The notes beneath the pieces were generated by a model. The model ran no database searches and had not been told where the DNA came from. It was given only the letters and a program-made list of their open reading frames with translations. Source: Bacillus suaedaesalsae (GTDB lineage: Bacteria > Bacillota > Bacilli > Bacillales > SA4). Taken from it: a stretch of DNA of 64,000 nucleotides. The stretch lies in assembly GCF_016890225.1 (NCBI RefSeq), contig NZ_JAFELM010000021.1, positions 54,933-118,932 of the forward strand, read 5' to 3'. Position 1 is the stretch's first letter. Each line of letters starts with the position of its first letter. A program made the position numbers and the translations under genes. Positions 46,060 through 56,056 of the stretch are shown one piece after another.

Positions 46060-46449
46060 ATCCAAATCTTACAAATTGTTGGTATTGGTTTAGTCGCAAC
46101 ATTTCTAGCTTTAATTGTAAAAGAACAAAAACCAACATTTGCTTTTATGCTTGTCGTTTTTGTTGGTTGCAGCCTATTCCTTTTCTTAATTGATCAAATC
46201 CAAGAGATTATAGGAATGCTTGAACGGATAGCGGTAAATGCGAATGTAAATCTGATGTATGTTGAAACGATATTAAAAATTATCGGAATTGCCTACATCG
46301 CCGAGTTTGGAGCACAAATAACGAGAGATGCAGGACAAGGTTCCATTGCTTCGAAGATTGAACTAGCTGGGAAAATCTTAATTATGGCGATGGCGATCCC
46401 CATTTTAACGGTTATTATCGAAACAATATTAGGACTATTACCATCGTAA
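46060..46449 (+). CDS. spoIIIAD: stage III sporulation protein AD, apparently started at ATC
   Basis: The frame from 46,060 encodes 129 residues beginning (as ATC) QILQIVGIGLVATFLALIVK, which matches the conserved start of SpoIIIAD, MQIDIVQIVGLGL in B. subtilis. GGAGGGG lies seven bases before. Between the in-frame stop TAG at 46,045 and ATG 46,147 there is no ATG, GTG or TTG in this frame, so the first membrane helix can only be made from ATC 46,060 or GTT 46,057. Starting at 46,147 would remove that helix. A base error (ATG read as ATC) is the plain alternative. The rest, with helices and the GSIASKIELAGKI segment, is intact. Confidence 0.88.
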   Translation: MQILQIVGIGLVATFLALIVKEQKPTFAFMLVVFVGCSLFLFLIDQIQEIIGMLERIAVNANVNLMYVETILKIIGIAYIAEFGAQITRDAGQGSIASKIELAGKILIMAMAIPILTVIIETILGLLPS

Positions 46450-46470
46450 GGGTACCTAAGGGGTGAGTGG

Positions 46471-47643
46471 ATGAACATACGAATTTTAGTAGGAATTATT
46501 ATATTTTTGTTAGTAGCCTTATCTCCAGAAATAGTACAAGCCTCTTCATCCATCCAAGACAAAGTCATTGACGAACAACTAGACCAATTAGGTATCGAAG
46601 AGATTCGGAAGTTTTGGGACGATATAGTACAAGAATACGGTGGATATCTACCAGAAAGTCAGAAAGGTAGTTTTATAGACTTTGTGAAGGGAGATAAGAA
46701 ATTCTCCACTGAAGAGTGGTTAAAAGGAATTATAAAGTTCCTTTTTCATGAACTAATCGCCAATGGAAAATTGTTAGGAACATTAATTATGCTGACAATC
46801 TTCTCGATGGTTCTCCAATCACTCCAAAATGCATTTGAACAAAGTACAGTGAGTAAGGTTGCATACGCCTTAATTTATATGGTTTTAATTATTATCGCAC
46901 TGAATAGCTTTCGAGTAGCAATTGCCTATACAGAAGAAGCAATTTCAACGATGATCAGCTTTATAATTGCGTTAATACCTTTGCTGTTAGCATTAATAGC
47001 CGTTTCTGGAGGAGTCATATCTGCAGCCTTTTTTCATCCTATTATTATTTTCTTAATGAATACAAGTGGTCTACTCATCCAATACGTTGTCTTACCACTC
47101 CTTTTTCTTGCAGCACTATTAAGTATCGTTAGTACATTATCGGATCATTACAAAGTTACTCAATTAGCGGATTTATTACGTAAAACAGCTATTGCACTTC
47201 TTGGGATCTTTTTAACGGTTTTTTTAGGTGTTATTTCTGTACAAGGTGCATCAAGTGCAGTTGCTGATGGGATTACGATTCGAACAGCAAAATTCATTAC
47301 AGGAAACTTTATTCCGGTTGTCGGTAGAATGTTTACTGATGCAACAGACACCGTCTTAAGTGCTTCAGCTTTATTGAAAAATACAGTTGGGATTGTAGGG
47401 GTCGTGATACTTTTACTCATCGCCGCTTTTCCTGCGATAAAGGTGTTGTCTCTCGCACTAATTTTTAAGTTCGCAGCTGCGATCCTGCAACCATTAGGTG
47501 GCGGTCCGGTTATTAAATGCTTGGACATTATCGGGAAGAGTGTCATTTATATTTTTGCTGCATTAGCAATTGTTTCGTTAATGTTCTTTCTAAGTTTAAC
47601 AGTCATCATCGCTGCTGGAAACATCACATTAATGATGAGGTGA
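46471..47643 (+). CDS. spoIIIAE: stage III sporulation protein AE
   Basis: The 390-residue protein has an N-terminal signal-like helix (IRILVGIIIFLLVALSPEIVQA), an extracellular part and about seven membrane segments. It is the large membrane protein of the SpoIIIA channel. ATG 46,471 follows AAGGGGTGAG. Family segments include GVISAAFFHPIIIFLMN and LGGGPVIKCLDIIGKS. It lies between spoIIIAD and spoIIIAF with short gaps. Confidence 0.94.
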   Translation: MNIRILVGIIIFLLVALSPEIVQASSSIQDKVIDEQLDQLGIEEIRKFWDDIVQEYGGYLPESQKGSFIDFVKGDKKFSTEEWLKGIIKFLFHELIANGKLLGTLIMLTIFSMVLQSLQNAFEQSTVSKVAYALIYMVLIIIALNSFRVAIAYTEEAISTMISFIIALIPLLLALIAVSGGVISAAFFHPIIIFLMNTSGLLIQYVVLPLLFLAALLSIVSTLSDHYKVTQLADLLRKTAIALLGIFLTVFLGVISVQGASSAVADGITIRTAKFITGNFIPVVGRMFTDATDTVLSASALLKNTVGIVGVVILLLIAAFPAIKVLSLALIFKFAAAILQPLGGGPVIKCLDIIGKSVIYIFAALAIVSLMFFLSLTVIIAAGNITLMMR

Positions 47644-47655
47644 GGGTGAGTTCTT

Positions 47656-48285
47656 ATGGAATTTTTAACAGGCTGGGTTGCCAATATTATTCTCTTTATT
47701 TTACTAGCTACCATTTTGGACATGCTGTTGCCGAATTCCAATCTACAGAGGTACGTCAAAATGGTAATAGGTTTACTATTATTAGTAATTATCTTAAATC
47801 CGATCCTAAGTTTATTTCATTATGATGTTGAGGAAATCATTAGTGCAGCAGCACCTTTCGCCTCTTCAGAAGAAAAAAATATAGAAAATTTAATAGAAAT
47901 GAAGAAAAAAGAAATACAAGCCTCATCTCGTGCATATATTTTAGAACAAACGGCTGTCCAAATGAAAGAAGAGGTAGAGGAAGAGGTGAAAAACAAGTTT
48001 AATCTTGAGGTTTCACACTTATCTATTGATGTCGATGAACATATTGATGTGTCATCAAGTGATTCAACCGAGCACTTCTCCGTACACGTTCAGCTGGTAG
48101 AAAAAAATGAAGCAAAGGATGAGGCTGTCCCGGCCATCGCTGAGGTGAAAATTGATACAAATTCTCCAATCAAGAAGAAAACTCTTCATGCAGACGAGAA
48201 GAAAATTATTTCTTACCTGGCGAGTGAATGGGAATTAAACACTGATCAAATCATTGTTGCAATGGAAGGGGGGAGAGCAAATTAG
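47656..48285 (+). CDS. spoIIIAF: stage III sporulation protein AF
   Basis: The 209-residue protein has two N-terminal membrane helices (ANIILFILLATILDMLL and MVIGLLLLVIILNPILSLF) and a soluble ring-building-motif domain outside. It is part of the channel rings together with AG and AH. ATG 47,656 follows GAGGGTGAG. The stop is directly joined to the spoIIIAG start at 48,286. Confidence 0.92.
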   Translation: MEFLTGWVANIILFILLATILDMLLPNSNLQRYVKMVIGLLLLVIILNPILSLFHYDVEEIISAAAPFASSEEKNIENLIEMKKKEIQASSRAYILEQTAVQMKEEVEEEVKNKFNLEVSHLSIDVDEHIDVSSSDSTEHFSVHVQLVEKNEAKDEAVPAIAEVKIDTNSPIKKKTLHADEKKIISYLASEWELNTDQIIVAMEGGRAN

Positions 48286-48963
48286 ATGGATAAAAAGAAG
48301 AATGATTTCTTTCATTGGTTACAGTCATTATTAAAGCCATCTAGTGAAAAACAAGAAGCAGGTAAGAAACTAACAAAATACCATTACGCAATTGTCATTT
48401 TTGTAATTGGTGTTGCGTTTATGTTAGTGAGTAACACCCTTTCTAATTCTTCTTCATCTACCCAAAAGGAAGATTTAGCCGTTTTTAGTCAACAAAAAGC
48501 TGAAGGTGAACCAGCCTTCAGTCAAAAAGGTGATGAATTAACGGATCAGCTTCAGGAAGCGGAGGATTACTATGAGAATCAACTTAAGGAAATCCTTCAA
48601 TCAGCAATGGGAATCGATGAAGTTGAAATAATGGTTAATTTAGATGCCACAGAATCAAAGGTATATGAAAAAAATACCACTACCCAAACCCAGTTTACAG
48701 ATGAAACTGATCGGGAGGGGGGGAAAAGAAAAGTAGAAGATACTTCAAAAGACGAGCAGCTTGTTATTACTCGAAATGGTGATACAGAAACACCTGTTAT
48801 TATCAAGACGAAAAAGGCTGAAGTTCGAGGAGTATTGGTTGTGGCAGCTGGTGCAGAAAACATAAAAGTAAAAACGTCAATTGTTGAAGCAGTAACAAGA
48901 GTATTGGATGTTCCAACTCACCGTGTATCCGTATTACCAAAGAAAAAACCTAAGGGGGAATAA
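48286..48963 (+). CDS. spoIIIAG: stage III sporulation protein AG
   Basis: The 225-residue protein has one membrane helix (YAIVIFVIGVAFMLVSNTL) near residues 28-48 and a large extracellular ring-building domain. In B. subtilis SpoIIIAG forms a wide ring between the two sporangial membranes. ATG 48,286 follows AAGGGGGGAG. A glycine-rich EGGKRKVED loop lies in the ring domain. It ends three bases before spoIIIAH. Confidence 0.93.
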   Translation: MDKKKNDFFHWLQSLLKPSSEKQEAGKKLTKYHYAIVIFVIGVAFMLVSNTLSNSSSSTQKEDLAVFSQQKAEGEPAFSQKGDELTDQLQEAEDYYENQLKEILQSAMGIDEVEIMVNLDATESKVYEKNTTTQTQFTDETDREGGKRKVEDTSKDEQLVITRNGDTETPVIIKTKKAEVRGVLVVAAGAENIKVKTSIVEAVTRVLDVPTHRVSVLPKKKPKGE

Positions 48964-48966
48964 TAA

Positions 48967-49542
48967 ATGTTATTAAAAAAGCAAACTGTATGGTTATTAA
49001 CAATGTTAAGTTTAGTGGTTGTATTATCAGTGTATTATGTAACATCACCTGAGAACAAAACTGACAATCTAGCATTTGTGGAAAATGACAAGGAAACTGC
49101 AGCAGAAGAAACTAAAGCAGAAGAGTCTAAAGCAACTGAAACAGGTACTGAGGAAGCCGAAGATGGAACAGTAATCTCAAGCATTCAAAGCGATGAGCTA
49201 TTCGCTACACTTCGTCTAGAAATGGATGAGCAACGAAGCAAGTTAATTGAGCAACTTCAAACTACAATGGCTGCAACTGATGTATCTGCAGAACAAAAGA
49301 GCAAAGCGTATGACCAAATGATCGAAGTTCAAGCTGCTTCTTCTAAGGAGAGAGTATTAGAAACTCTTATCCTAGCAGAATCTAAAGAGTATAAAGATGT
49401 ATTAGTGAGAGCTGATGGAGACAAAGTGAAAATCGTAGTAAGATCTGAAAAGCATTCTGCTAAAGAAGCAAACAAGATCATTCAACTTGTTAGAGAAGAA
49501 CTAGGTGCTAAGCAAGTCGCAGTTGAGTTCTCTAAGAAATAA
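48967..49542 (+). CDS. spoIIIAH: stage III sporulation protein AH
   Basis: The 191-residue protein has one N-terminal membrane helix and an EscJ/PrgK-like domain outside that binds forespore SpoIIQ. An acidic spacer (residues about 40-65, rich in Glu and Thr) sits between them. ATG 48,967 follows AAGGGGGAA. It is the last gene of the operon; a perfect bidirectional hairpin follows. Confidence 0.93.
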   Translation: MLLKKQTVWLLTMLSLVVVLSVYYVTSPENKTDNLAFVENDKETAAEETKAEESKATETGTEEAEDGTVISSIQSDELFATLRLEMDEQRSKLIEQLQTTMAATDVSAEQKSKAYDQMIEVQAASSKERVLETLILAESKEYKDVLVRADGDKVKIVVRSEKHSAKEANKIIQLVREELGAKQVAVEFSKK

Positions 49543-49544
49543 TC

Positions 49545-49578
49545 AAAAAAGAAGTGGGAGACTCCCACTTCTTTTTTA
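49545..49578. terminator. bidirectional terminator between spoIIIAH and the chemoreceptor gene
   Basis: A perfect 15-pair stem (A6-GAAGTGGGA with TCCCACTTC-T6) has a three-base GAC loop. It works on both strands and reaches into the stop codon of the reverse-strand gene. Confidence 0.92.
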
Positions 49579-51066
49579 GTCTTCTTTATAAAGCTGTAAG
49601 AGCTGGTGTATAGCTTTGTCTGTAGTGGTAATTGAATCTACTAGATTTAGTTGACTTTCAGTTTGAAACTGAACACCAGACGATAGCTCTTGCAATGTTG
49701 CACTAGCTTCTTGTAAAACGGAAGCAAAGTCATTGACAGCTTCTCCAATTGTATTAGAAGAATCGTGAATGGTTGCAGTTAATGTATTGTATTGATTGAT
49801 ATGATCCTTCAGCTCGACCACTGAATTACGTATATGACGGAACGCGGTGCTAGTCGCTTGAACAGCCTCTACATTACCTTTCAGCTGGTGTGAAGTATCT
49901 TCAATTTCAACCTTCGTTTGCATTGTTTGACTTGTAACTTCCTCTAAATTTTTTGATATTTGCGAAGCAGAGGCACCTGCTAATTCTGCTAGCTTTCTTA
50001 CTTCTTCTGCTACAACTGCAAATCCTTTTCCGGCCTCGCCTGCCCGTGCAGCTTCAATAGAGGCGTTTAAAGCTAGTAGGTTTGTTTGAGTAGCTATATC
50101 TTGTATGGATTTAGAAAAACTTGTTGTTTCATTTACCTTTACAGTTAGTTCATTCATTTTTTTAACAGTAACCAACATGCGCTCGTGGAAAGAAGTCATT
50201 TTTTCTAGAAGGTCCGTTACTCGATTTTCGCCTTCTTCAGAAATTTTACTTGTACCTTCTGAATGTTGCTTTAATTGCTCCACTGCTACAACTAATTGAT
50301 GGACCATTTGATTTGTTTCTTCTAATGTAGAATTTATGTCATGGACCGTTTCATTTTGAGAGTGCATTGTAGATGCCATCTCTTCAATACTAGCCGACAT
50401 ATTAACCGAAGCTAGCTGACTTTGTTCACTTTCTTCTCTCACATTTTTAAAGTTATTTGATAAAATAGCTGTGCTTTCTTGTAATATATTCTTTCTCTCA
50501 CTATTTTCAGCAACCAATTGTGCTGCTTTTTCTTGAGCAGAAACGATATTTTGAGAAAGGAGTTTGGATAGTTTTAATTGAAAGAATAATAGAATCGACA
50601 CTAATGCATACATTAAAAAGATCGTTCCGTAGTTTTTCGTTTCTAATGGAAGCTGGGTTGAGAACAATGATGTATAAACAATTAATATCGCAAGCCCAAG
50701 GCTAGTTCCGTATAAAAGGATTCCAACGTGCATATAAAGGGCAGAAACTGCAACGATAAAAAACACAATGACGAAAGCGGAAGGTGAAACACTGGTTGCC
50801 ATAATCGTATATAAAACAATAGCTACTAATGAGACTGCAAGATAAGGGATAAATCTAGTTGCCTTTTTGGTATAATGTAAAATTGAAACAAGTAGTACAC
50901 CGAGACCACCACCGATTAATATCGATAAAATAAGAATAAGTTCTTTTTGTAATAAAAAATCAACGAGTGTTGCAAGTAACACAGAAACGAAGGTGGCTTT
51001 TACAATTAAACCATTTTTCCTGTGCAAGTCCTCCTCAAATAATGCTCGAACAGATTGCGTTTCCAA
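49576..51066 (-). CDS. methyl-accepting chemotaxis protein, membrane receptor without large outer domain
   Basis: The 496-residue protein has about six membrane segments in the first 170 residues and then directly a methyl-accepting signalling domain. The highly conserved tip is [20 protein letters not shown] plus [17 protein letters not shown] see no HAMP or periplasmic-type sensor domain, so it may sense membrane or energy state; that is inference. It signals to CheA/CheW. Reverse ATG at 51,066 follows AAGGGGGA. In B. subtilis spoIIIAH is followed by accB, so this gene is an insertion in the conserved order. Confidence 0.88.
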   Translation of the reverse strand: METQSVRALFEEDLHRKNGLIVKATFVSVLLATLVDFLLQKELILILSILIGGGLGVLLVSILHYTKKATRFIPYLAVSLVAIVLYTIMATSVSPSAFVIVFFIVAVSALYMHVGILLYGTSLGLAILIVYTSLFSTQLPLETKNYGTIFLMYALVSILLFFQLKLSKLLSQNIVSAQEKAAQLVAENSERKNILQESTAILSNNFKNVREESEQSQLASVNMSASIEEMASTMHSQNETVHDINSTLEETNQMVHQLVVAVEQLKQHSEGTSKISEEGENRVTDLLEKMTSFHERMLVTVKKMNELTVKVNETTSFSKSIQDIATQTNLLALNASIEAARAGEAGKGFAVVAEEVRKLAELAGASASQISKNLEEVTSQTMQTKVEIEDTSHQLKGNVEAVQATSTAFRHIRNSVVELKDHINQYNTLTATIHDSSNTIGEAVNDFASVLQEASATLQELSSGVQFQTESQLNLVDSITTTDKAIHQLLQLYKED

Positions 51067-51391
51067 TGAAATCCCCCTTTGTATATAATCTTTAGTTTGT
51101 TAAAGAGCTTTGTTGATATTCTTGTAATGGTACGTGCGAGCCTATTACAGAGGTCTGTTTTCAAGACAAACAAGTAAAGCATGTTTCATACGTAAATCAA
51201 CAAACACGATTAACAAAGTGTAAAATGTGGAAAAGTGATACTGGCTTAAAAGAAAAATTCTTTCTAATTCGTCAAATTCCTCTTTTTTTATACATAATTT
51301 TATACAAGTTAAACAAACTTTTCTAAGCGCTTTCAAAAAAAAAAGAATTTAAGGTAGCAATTTACTACCATTTTCTTATAGAATACATAGT
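51067..51391. other. non-coding region between the chemoreceptor gene and accB
   Basis: The region is AT-rich and has no credible gene. A short reverse-strand frame at 51,145-51,336 has no ribosome site and no recognisable sequence. Confidence 0.4.
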
Positions 51392-51447
51392 AGGACAAAC
51401 TTTTAGTAGCAGACTATAATTTCTCGTCATAAAAGTTTGTCTATAAT
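51392..51447 (+). promoter_or_regulatory. accB promoter candidate framed by an 11-bp inverted repeat
   Basis: AGGACA (51,392-51,397), 17 bases, and TATAAT (51,415-51,420) make a good sigma-A type promoter. GACAAACTTTT (51,394-51,404) and AAAAGTTTGTC (51,431-51,441) are perfect reverse complements on both sides of the -10, as an operator would be. A second TATAAT is at 51,442-51,447. Confidence 0.6.
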
Positions 51448-51495
51448 GAAAAGTTACTATCTGTAACTTGTTAATTAGGTAAAGGAGAGATCATT

Positions 51496-51996
51496 GTGTT
51501 AAAAATTCAAGAAATTCGTGAATTAATAAAGCTAATTAATAGTTCATCCATTGATGAATTTAGTTATGAACATGAAGGCTCAAAAATTAAATTAAAGAAG
51601 AATAAGGATGTTGTAACGACAGTCGTTCCTCAAGTTGAACAAAAACAAGCAGCAGTGGCTGTGGCCGAGCCAGCTCCAACAGTAGCAACACCTGCCCCTG
51701 TTCAAGTAACATCACCGGTACCAACAGAAGCAAAGGCAACTGAAGTAGATGCAAATTTACATAAGATTGTATCTCCAATGGTAGGTACGTTTTATGCCTC
51801 ACCTAATCCTGATTCTCCTGCGTATGTAAAAGTGGGAGATAAAGTAGGGAAAGAGTCTGTTGTATGTATCGTAGAAGCAATGAAATTATTTAATGAAATT
51901 GAAGCAGAAGTATCTGGTCAAATTGTTGAAGTACTAGTGGAAAATGGACAATTAGTCGAGTACGGACAACCGTTGTTTCTTGTAAAGCCAGAATAA
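51496..51996 (+). CDS. accB: biotin carboxyl carrier protein of acetyl-CoA carboxylase
   Basis: The 166-residue protein has a short helical N-terminus, an Ala/Pro/Val-rich flexible linker (residues about 40-85) and a C-terminal biotinyl domain. Biotin is attached to the Lys of [10 protein letters not shown]. It carries CO2 from AccC to the carboxyltransferase for malonyl-CoA synthesis. GTG 51,496 follows AAAGGAGAG. It forms an operon with accC, 12 bases later, and probably yqhY. Confidence 0.95.
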   Translation: MLKIQEIRELIKLINSSSIDEFSYEHEGSKIKLKKNKDVVTTVVPQVEQKQAAVAVAEPAPTVATPAPVQVTSPVPTEAKATEVDANLHKIVSPMVGTFYASPNPDSPAYVKVGDKVGKESVVCIVEAMKLFNEIEAEVSGQIVEVLVENGQLVEYGQPLFLVKPE

Positions 51997-52008
51997 GGAG
52001 CGATTCCG

Positions 52009-53358
52009 ATGATAAAGAAACTATTAATCGCAAATAGAGGAGAAATAGCTGTACGTATTATACGTGCATGTAAAGAGTTAGATATTGAAACAGTTGCAGT
52101 TTATTCAGAAGCTGACCGTGACGCATTACATGTGCAACTAGCAGACGAAGCTTACTGTATTGGACCTACTCCATCAAAGGACAGCTATTTAAATTTCACC
52201 AATATAATTAGTGTTGCGACACTTACTAGCTGTGATGCAATCCATCCAGGTTATGGGTTTCTAGCAGAAAATGCTGACTTTGCAGAGATATGTAGAGAAT
52301 GTAATATTAAATTTGTTGGTCCATCTCCAGAGGCTATTACAAAAATGGGGACAAAGGACATCGCAAGAGAAACGATGCGTGAGGCTGGAGTTCCAATCGT
52401 TCCAGGATCTAAAGGGATTGTTGAGAACGTAGAAGAAGGCATTAAACTTGCAAATGAAATGGGTTACCCTGTTATAATAAAAGCAACTGCAGGTGGCGGT
52501 GGTAAAGGAATACGTGTCGCCAAAAGTGAAGAAGATCTTATTAAGGGTATTCGTACCACTCAGCAGGAAGCTGCTGCAGCATTCGGTAATCCAGGCGTAT
52601 ATATTGAAAAGTACATTGAAGATTTCAGACACGTTGAAATTCAAGTACTAGCCGATGAACACGGGAATGTCATTCATTTAGGTGAACGTGACTGTACAAT
52701 CCAACGTCGCTTACAAAAGCTCGTAGAAGAAACTCCTTCTCCAGCTCTAACTTCAGAAATTAGGGAACAAATGGGTGAAGCAGCTGTAAAGGCAGCTCAA
52801 GCTGTAAACTATTCAGGTGCAGGGACGATTGAGTTTATTTACGACCATCATAAACAAACCTTTTATTTCATGGAAATGAATACTCGAATTCAGGTCGAAC
52901 ATCCAGTTACGGAAATGGTTACTGGAGTCGATTTAATTAAGGAAATGATTAAAGTAGCTTCAGGAGAAAAGCTTTCAATTAAACAAGAGGATGTCGTTTT
53001 TAATGGTTGGGCAATAGAATGTCGTATCAATGCTGAAAACCCACATAAAAATTTTATGCCATCAGCAGGTAAAATTGAAATGTATTTACCTCCAGGAGGA
53101 TTTGGGGTTCGTGTTGATTCAGCAGCATATCCAGGATATGTAATTCCACCTTACTACGATTCCATGATTGCAAAGCTAATCACGTATGGTCCTACTAGAG
53201 AAGAAGCAATAGCTCGAATGAAGCGTGCTCTTGGAGAGTTTGTAATTGAAGGAATTCACACTACAATTCCATTCCACTTACAGCTAATGGATCATGAAAA
53301 ATTTATTGATGGTGACTTTAATACGAAGTTTCTAGAAATATATGAGGTCTTAAAGTAG
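52009..53358 (+). CDS. accC: biotin carboxylase subunit of acetyl-CoA carboxylase
   Basis: The 449-residue ATP-grasp enzyme carboxylates the biotin of AccB. It has the N-terminal [14 protein letters not shown] motif, the ATP loop [30 protein letters not shown] and the catalytic [15 protein letters not shown] segment. ATG 52,009 follows AAGGAG. Order accB-accC-yqhY is conserved in Bacillus. Confidence 0.97.
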   Translation: MIKKLLIANRGEIAVRIIRACKELDIETVAVYSEADRDALHVQLADEAYCIGPTPSKDSYLNFTNIISVATLTSCDAIHPGYGFLAENADFAEICRECNIKFVGPSPEAITKMGTKDIARETMREAGVPIVPGSKGIVENVEEGIKLANEMGYPVIIKATAGGGGKGIRVAKSEEDLIKGIRTTQQEAAAAFGNPGVYIEKYIEDFRHVEIQVLADEHGNVIHLGERDCTIQRRLQKLVEETPSPALTSEIREQMGEAAVKAAQAVNYSGAGTIEFIYDHHKQTFYFMEMNTRIQVEHPVTEMVTGVDLIKEMIKVASGEKLSIKQEDVVFNGWAIECRINAENPHKNFMPSAGKIEMYLPPGGFGVRVDSAAYPGYVIPPYYDSMIAKLITYGPTREEAIARMKRALGEFVIEGIHTTIPFHLQLMDHEKFIDGDFNTKFLEIYEVLK

Positions 53359-53383
53359 TAAACTATAATCAGGAGGTGTCAAT

Positions 53384-53791
53384 ATGACTGAGAACAGAAC
53401 GTTAGAAATGGATCATGGACATACTAGTCTTGGCAAGGTGGAGATTGCTCCTGAAGTAATTGAAGTTATTGCAAGTATTGCGTCTAGCGAAGTAGAAGGT
53501 GTCGCTTCAATGCGAGGAAACTTTGCTTCTGGTGTTGTTGAAAGACTAGGGAAGAAGAACCATGGTAAAGGTGTAAAGGTTGAACTGAATGAAGAAGGCA
53601 TTAGTGTTGATGTATATGTTGTCATGAACTTTGGAGTATCCATTCCAACAGTTGCAAAAAACATTCAAGATAACATTAGGCAAGCATTAATGACAATGAC
53701 AGCCTTAGAAGTAGATGAAGTCAATATCCATGTTGTAGGGGTGCAATTTGAAACTCCGAAAGTGGAAGCTGAAATTGAGCAAGAATATTAA
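53384..53791 (+). CDS. yqhY: Asp23/YqhY family protein
   Basis: The 135-residue Asp23-domain protein has the LGKVEIAPEVIEVIASIASSEVEGV start typical of the family and the VDVYVVMNFGVSIPTVAKNIQ core. In B. subtilis, YqhY sits in the acc operon and affects acetyl-CoA carboxylase activity. No membrane segment is present. ATG 53,384 follows AGGAGGTG. A clear terminator follows. Confidence 0.9.
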   Translation: MTENRTLEMDHGHTSLGKVEIAPEVIEVIASIASSEVEGVASMRGNFASGVVERLGKKNHGKGVKVELNEEGISVDVYVVMNFGVSIPTVAKNIQDNIRQALMTMTALEVDEVNIHVVGVQFETPKVEAEIEQEY

Positions 53792-53810
53792 TTCTAATAA
53801 ATATTTGCTA

Positions 53811-53838
53811 AAACCAAAGGATTTCCTTTGGTTTTTTT
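53811..53838 (+). terminator. terminator of the accB-accC-yqhY operon
   Basis: AAACCAAAGG (53,811-53,820) pairs perfectly with CCTTTGGTTT (53,825-53,834) around ATTT, followed by T. Confidence 0.9.
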
Positions 53839-53888
53839 ATTTTCATTTAGGAATGATGTATAATCGAATCATAAAAATATCGTAGGTT

Positions 53889-53919
53889 TTGTACCAATTC
53901 ACCAAATTTATGTTATGAT
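53889..53919 (+). promoter_or_regulatory. candidate promoter for nusB
   Basis: TTGTAC (53,889-53,894) and TATGAT (53,914-53,919) are separated by 19 bases, one or two more than ideal. It lies about 130 bases before nusB, so the nusB operon would have a leader. Confidence 0.4.
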
Positions 53920-54048
53920 TTCTTTTAGCGATTAAGGAAAGAATCATAATAAAGTAATTTTTATATGGAAGTATTGGTGGTAAACCTTAACTTACAGAAT
54001 TTTGTCTTTTTTACATAACACCTTTACTGATTTAAGGAGTCGTAAATA

Positions 54049-54438
54049 ATGAAACGTAGAACTGCTAGAGAAAAAGCGTTACAAGCTTTGTTTCAATTAG
54101 ATTTAAATGAACAAGAGCCTACAGTTGCAATTGAACATGTATTAGAAGGAAAAGGATCAGATGAGTTTTTAGAAAAGCTTGTGTTAGGGGCAACAGAACA
54201 CCAGCAGGAAATTGATGAATTGTTAAAAGGAAGCTTAGAAAATTGGTCATTAGATCGAATTGGCAATGTTGATAGGGCCATCCTTAGATTAGCTGTATAT
54301 GAAATGAAATTTGAAGAATCGATACCAGAGAATGTAAGTATTAATGAAGCCATAGAGCTTGCGAAAATTTTTGGGGACGATGATTCAAGTAAGTTTATTA
54401 ACAGTGTCTTATCCAAAGTAAAAGGACAATTAGCTTAA
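54049..54438 (+). CDS. nusB: transcription antitermination protein NusB
   Basis: The 129-residue all-helical protein binds boxA RNA with NusE/S10 and keeps RNA polymerase from stopping in rRNA operons. It has the basic start [18 protein letters not shown] and the [21 protein letters not shown] core plus [16 protein letters not shown] 54,049 follows AAGGAG. In B. subtilis folD follows; here xseA comes directly, 30 bases later. Confidence 0.95.
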   Translation: MKRRTAREKALQALFQLDLNEQEPTVAIEHVLEGKGSDEFLEKLVLGATEHQQEIDELLKGSLENWSLDRIGNVDRAILRLAVYEMKFEESIPENVSINEAIELAKIFGDDDSSKFINSVLSKVKGQLA

Positions 54439-54468
54439 AGTTGTCTTACAAGGTTTGGGGAGAGGGAA

Positions 54469-55818
54469 ATGTCAAAACCACGTTACTTAACAGTAACTGC
54501 ATTAACTAAATATATAAAAAAGAAATTCGAGGTCGACCCACACATGCAGGATGTATTACTAAAAGGGGAACTCTCGAATTTTAAGCAGCATAGTCGTGGA
54601 CATATGTATTTTACAATTAAAGATGAAAATGCACGTATTCAAGCAGTTATGTTTCAAATGAATAATCGTCATATAAAATTTCAACCAGAAAACGGAATGA
54701 AGGTGCTCATTCGAGGTGAAATTACCGTTTATGAGCCGAATGGTAACTATCAAATGTATGTGACCGAGATGGAGCCTGACGGAATTGGAAGTTTATTTTT
54801 AGCCTATGAAGAACTAAAGAAAAGATTAGAACAAGAAGGATTGTTTTTACCTAAATATAAAAAGACTATTCCAAAATTCCCTCGCAAAATCGGTGTAATC
54901 ACTTCGCCAACTGGGGCGGCAGTTCGGGATGTCATCACAACCATTAAAAGAAGATTTCCAATCGGACAAGTCATCGTTATTCCAACCCTAGTTCAAGGTG
55001 AGTACGCAGCCCCGTCGATTGTGAAATCCATTGAAAGAGCGAATAGTATCGGGGATTTCGATGTTTTAATTGTTGGGCGTGGTGGAGGTTCAATCGAAGA
55101 GTTATGGGCGTTTAACGAAGAACCTGTAGCACGTGCGATTTTTAAGTCGAGTATTCCGATTATTTCAGCTGTTGGTCATGAAACAGATTTTACGATTGCA
55201 GATTTTGTAGCAGATTTACGTGCACCTACACCAACTGCAGCTGCTGAGCTTGCGGTGCCTCATATTGAAGAACTTTTAGAAAGAGTAACTCAAAGGAAAG
55301 CAAGGTTAATGAGGGCGATAAAGGAAAAGGTCGTATCTGAGAAAAACCGCCTTGGTCATTTACAACGATCGTATGCTTTCCGTTATCCGAAGCAATTGCA
55401 CCAGCAAAAAGAGCAACAATTGGATCGGGCAGTAGACAGCCTTCAACGAGAAGCGAAGCGATTACTAGAACGTAAGCACCATCAACTTGTCACTCTGCAT
55501 ACAACGTTGAGTCATTTTCATCCAGCATCACAAATTAAGTTTCAAACTGAACGGTATGAACGAGCAACCAAACAAATGGCTAAAATAATGAAGGCGACAC
55601 TAGAACGAAAAGAAACCCAATTTTCATCTGTCATTTCAAAACTAGAAGCGTTAAGTCCGTTGAAAATCATGGATCGCGGATATAGTCTAGTCTATCAAAA
55701 AGAACAGGAATCACTTGTAAAATCAATTGAACATGTAACAACAGGTGATGCCATTTCAGTTCAACTTCAAGATGGAATAATCGATTGTCATGTTGAAGGG
55801 GTTAGGAGGAAGGATTAA
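54469..55818 (+). CDS. xseA: exodeoxyribonuclease VII large subunit
   Basis: The 449-residue protein has an N-terminal OB fold ([22 protein letters not shown]), the catalytic central domain with [26 protein letters not shown] and [23 protein letters not shown], and a long coiled-coil C-terminus that carries the small subunits. It degrades single-stranded DNA in both directions. ATG 54,469 follows GGGGAGAGGG. It is directly joined to xseB. Confidence 0.95.
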   Translation: MSKPRYLTVTALTKYIKKKFEVDPHMQDVLLKGELSNFKQHSRGHMYFTIKDENARIQAVMFQMNNRHIKFQPENGMKVLIRGEITVYEPNGNYQMYVTEMEPDGIGSLFLAYEELKKRLEQEGLFLPKYKKTIPKFPRKIGVITSPTGAAVRDVITTIKRRFPIGQVIVIPTLVQGEYAAPSIVKSIERANSIGDFDVLIVGRGGGSIEELWAFNEEPVARAIFKSSIPIISAVGHETDFTIADFVADLRAPTPTAAAELAVPHIEELLERVTQRKARLMRAIKEKVVSEKNRLGHLQRSYAFRYPKQLHQQKEQQLDRAVDSLQREAKRLLERKHHQLVTLHTTLSHFHPASQIKFQTERYERATKQMAKIMKATLERKETQFSSVISKLEALSPLKIMDRGYSLVYQKEQESLVKSIEHVTTGDAISVQLQDGIIDCHVEGVRRKD

Positions 55819-55819
55819 A

Positions 55820-56053
55820 GTGAGTAAAGAAAAGAAAATGTCCTTTGAAGAGGCAATGGATCAATTAGAACAAATTGTTGAAAAGCTTGAAGAAGGAGAT
55901 GTTCCATTAGAAAAGGCGATTGCTTATTTTCAAGAGGGAATGTCGCTTTCTAAAATTTGTCATGACAAGTTAAAGACAATTGAAAAGCAAATGGATCAAC
56001 TTTTGCTTGATAATGGGGAACTCCAGCCTTTTCAAATTCAGGAGGATGAATGA
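55820..56053 (+). CDS. xseB: exodeoxyribonuclease VII small subunit
   Basis: The 77-residue helical protein has the family core [20 protein letters not shown] and [15 protein letters not shown]. Several copies bind the XseA coiled coil. GTG 55,820 is one base after the xseA stop, with GGAGGAAGG before it. The end lies three bases from ispA, so xseA-xseB-ispA are translated closely together. Confidence 0.95.
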   Translation: MSKEKKMSFEEAMDQLEQIVEKLEEGDVPLEKAIAYFQEGMSLSKICHDKLKTIEKQMDQLLLDNGELQPFQIQEDE

Positions 56054-56056
56054 TAG

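Noticed and set aside
46147-46449. spoIIIAD starting at ATG 46,147
   Set aside because: This would drop the conserved first membrane helix, while the upstream frame matches the family and has a good ribosome site.
51145-51336. Reverse-strand 63-codon frame between the chemoreceptor gene and accB
   Set aside because: No ribosome site, no recognisable family and low-complexity cysteine/leucine-rich composition typical of chance frames.
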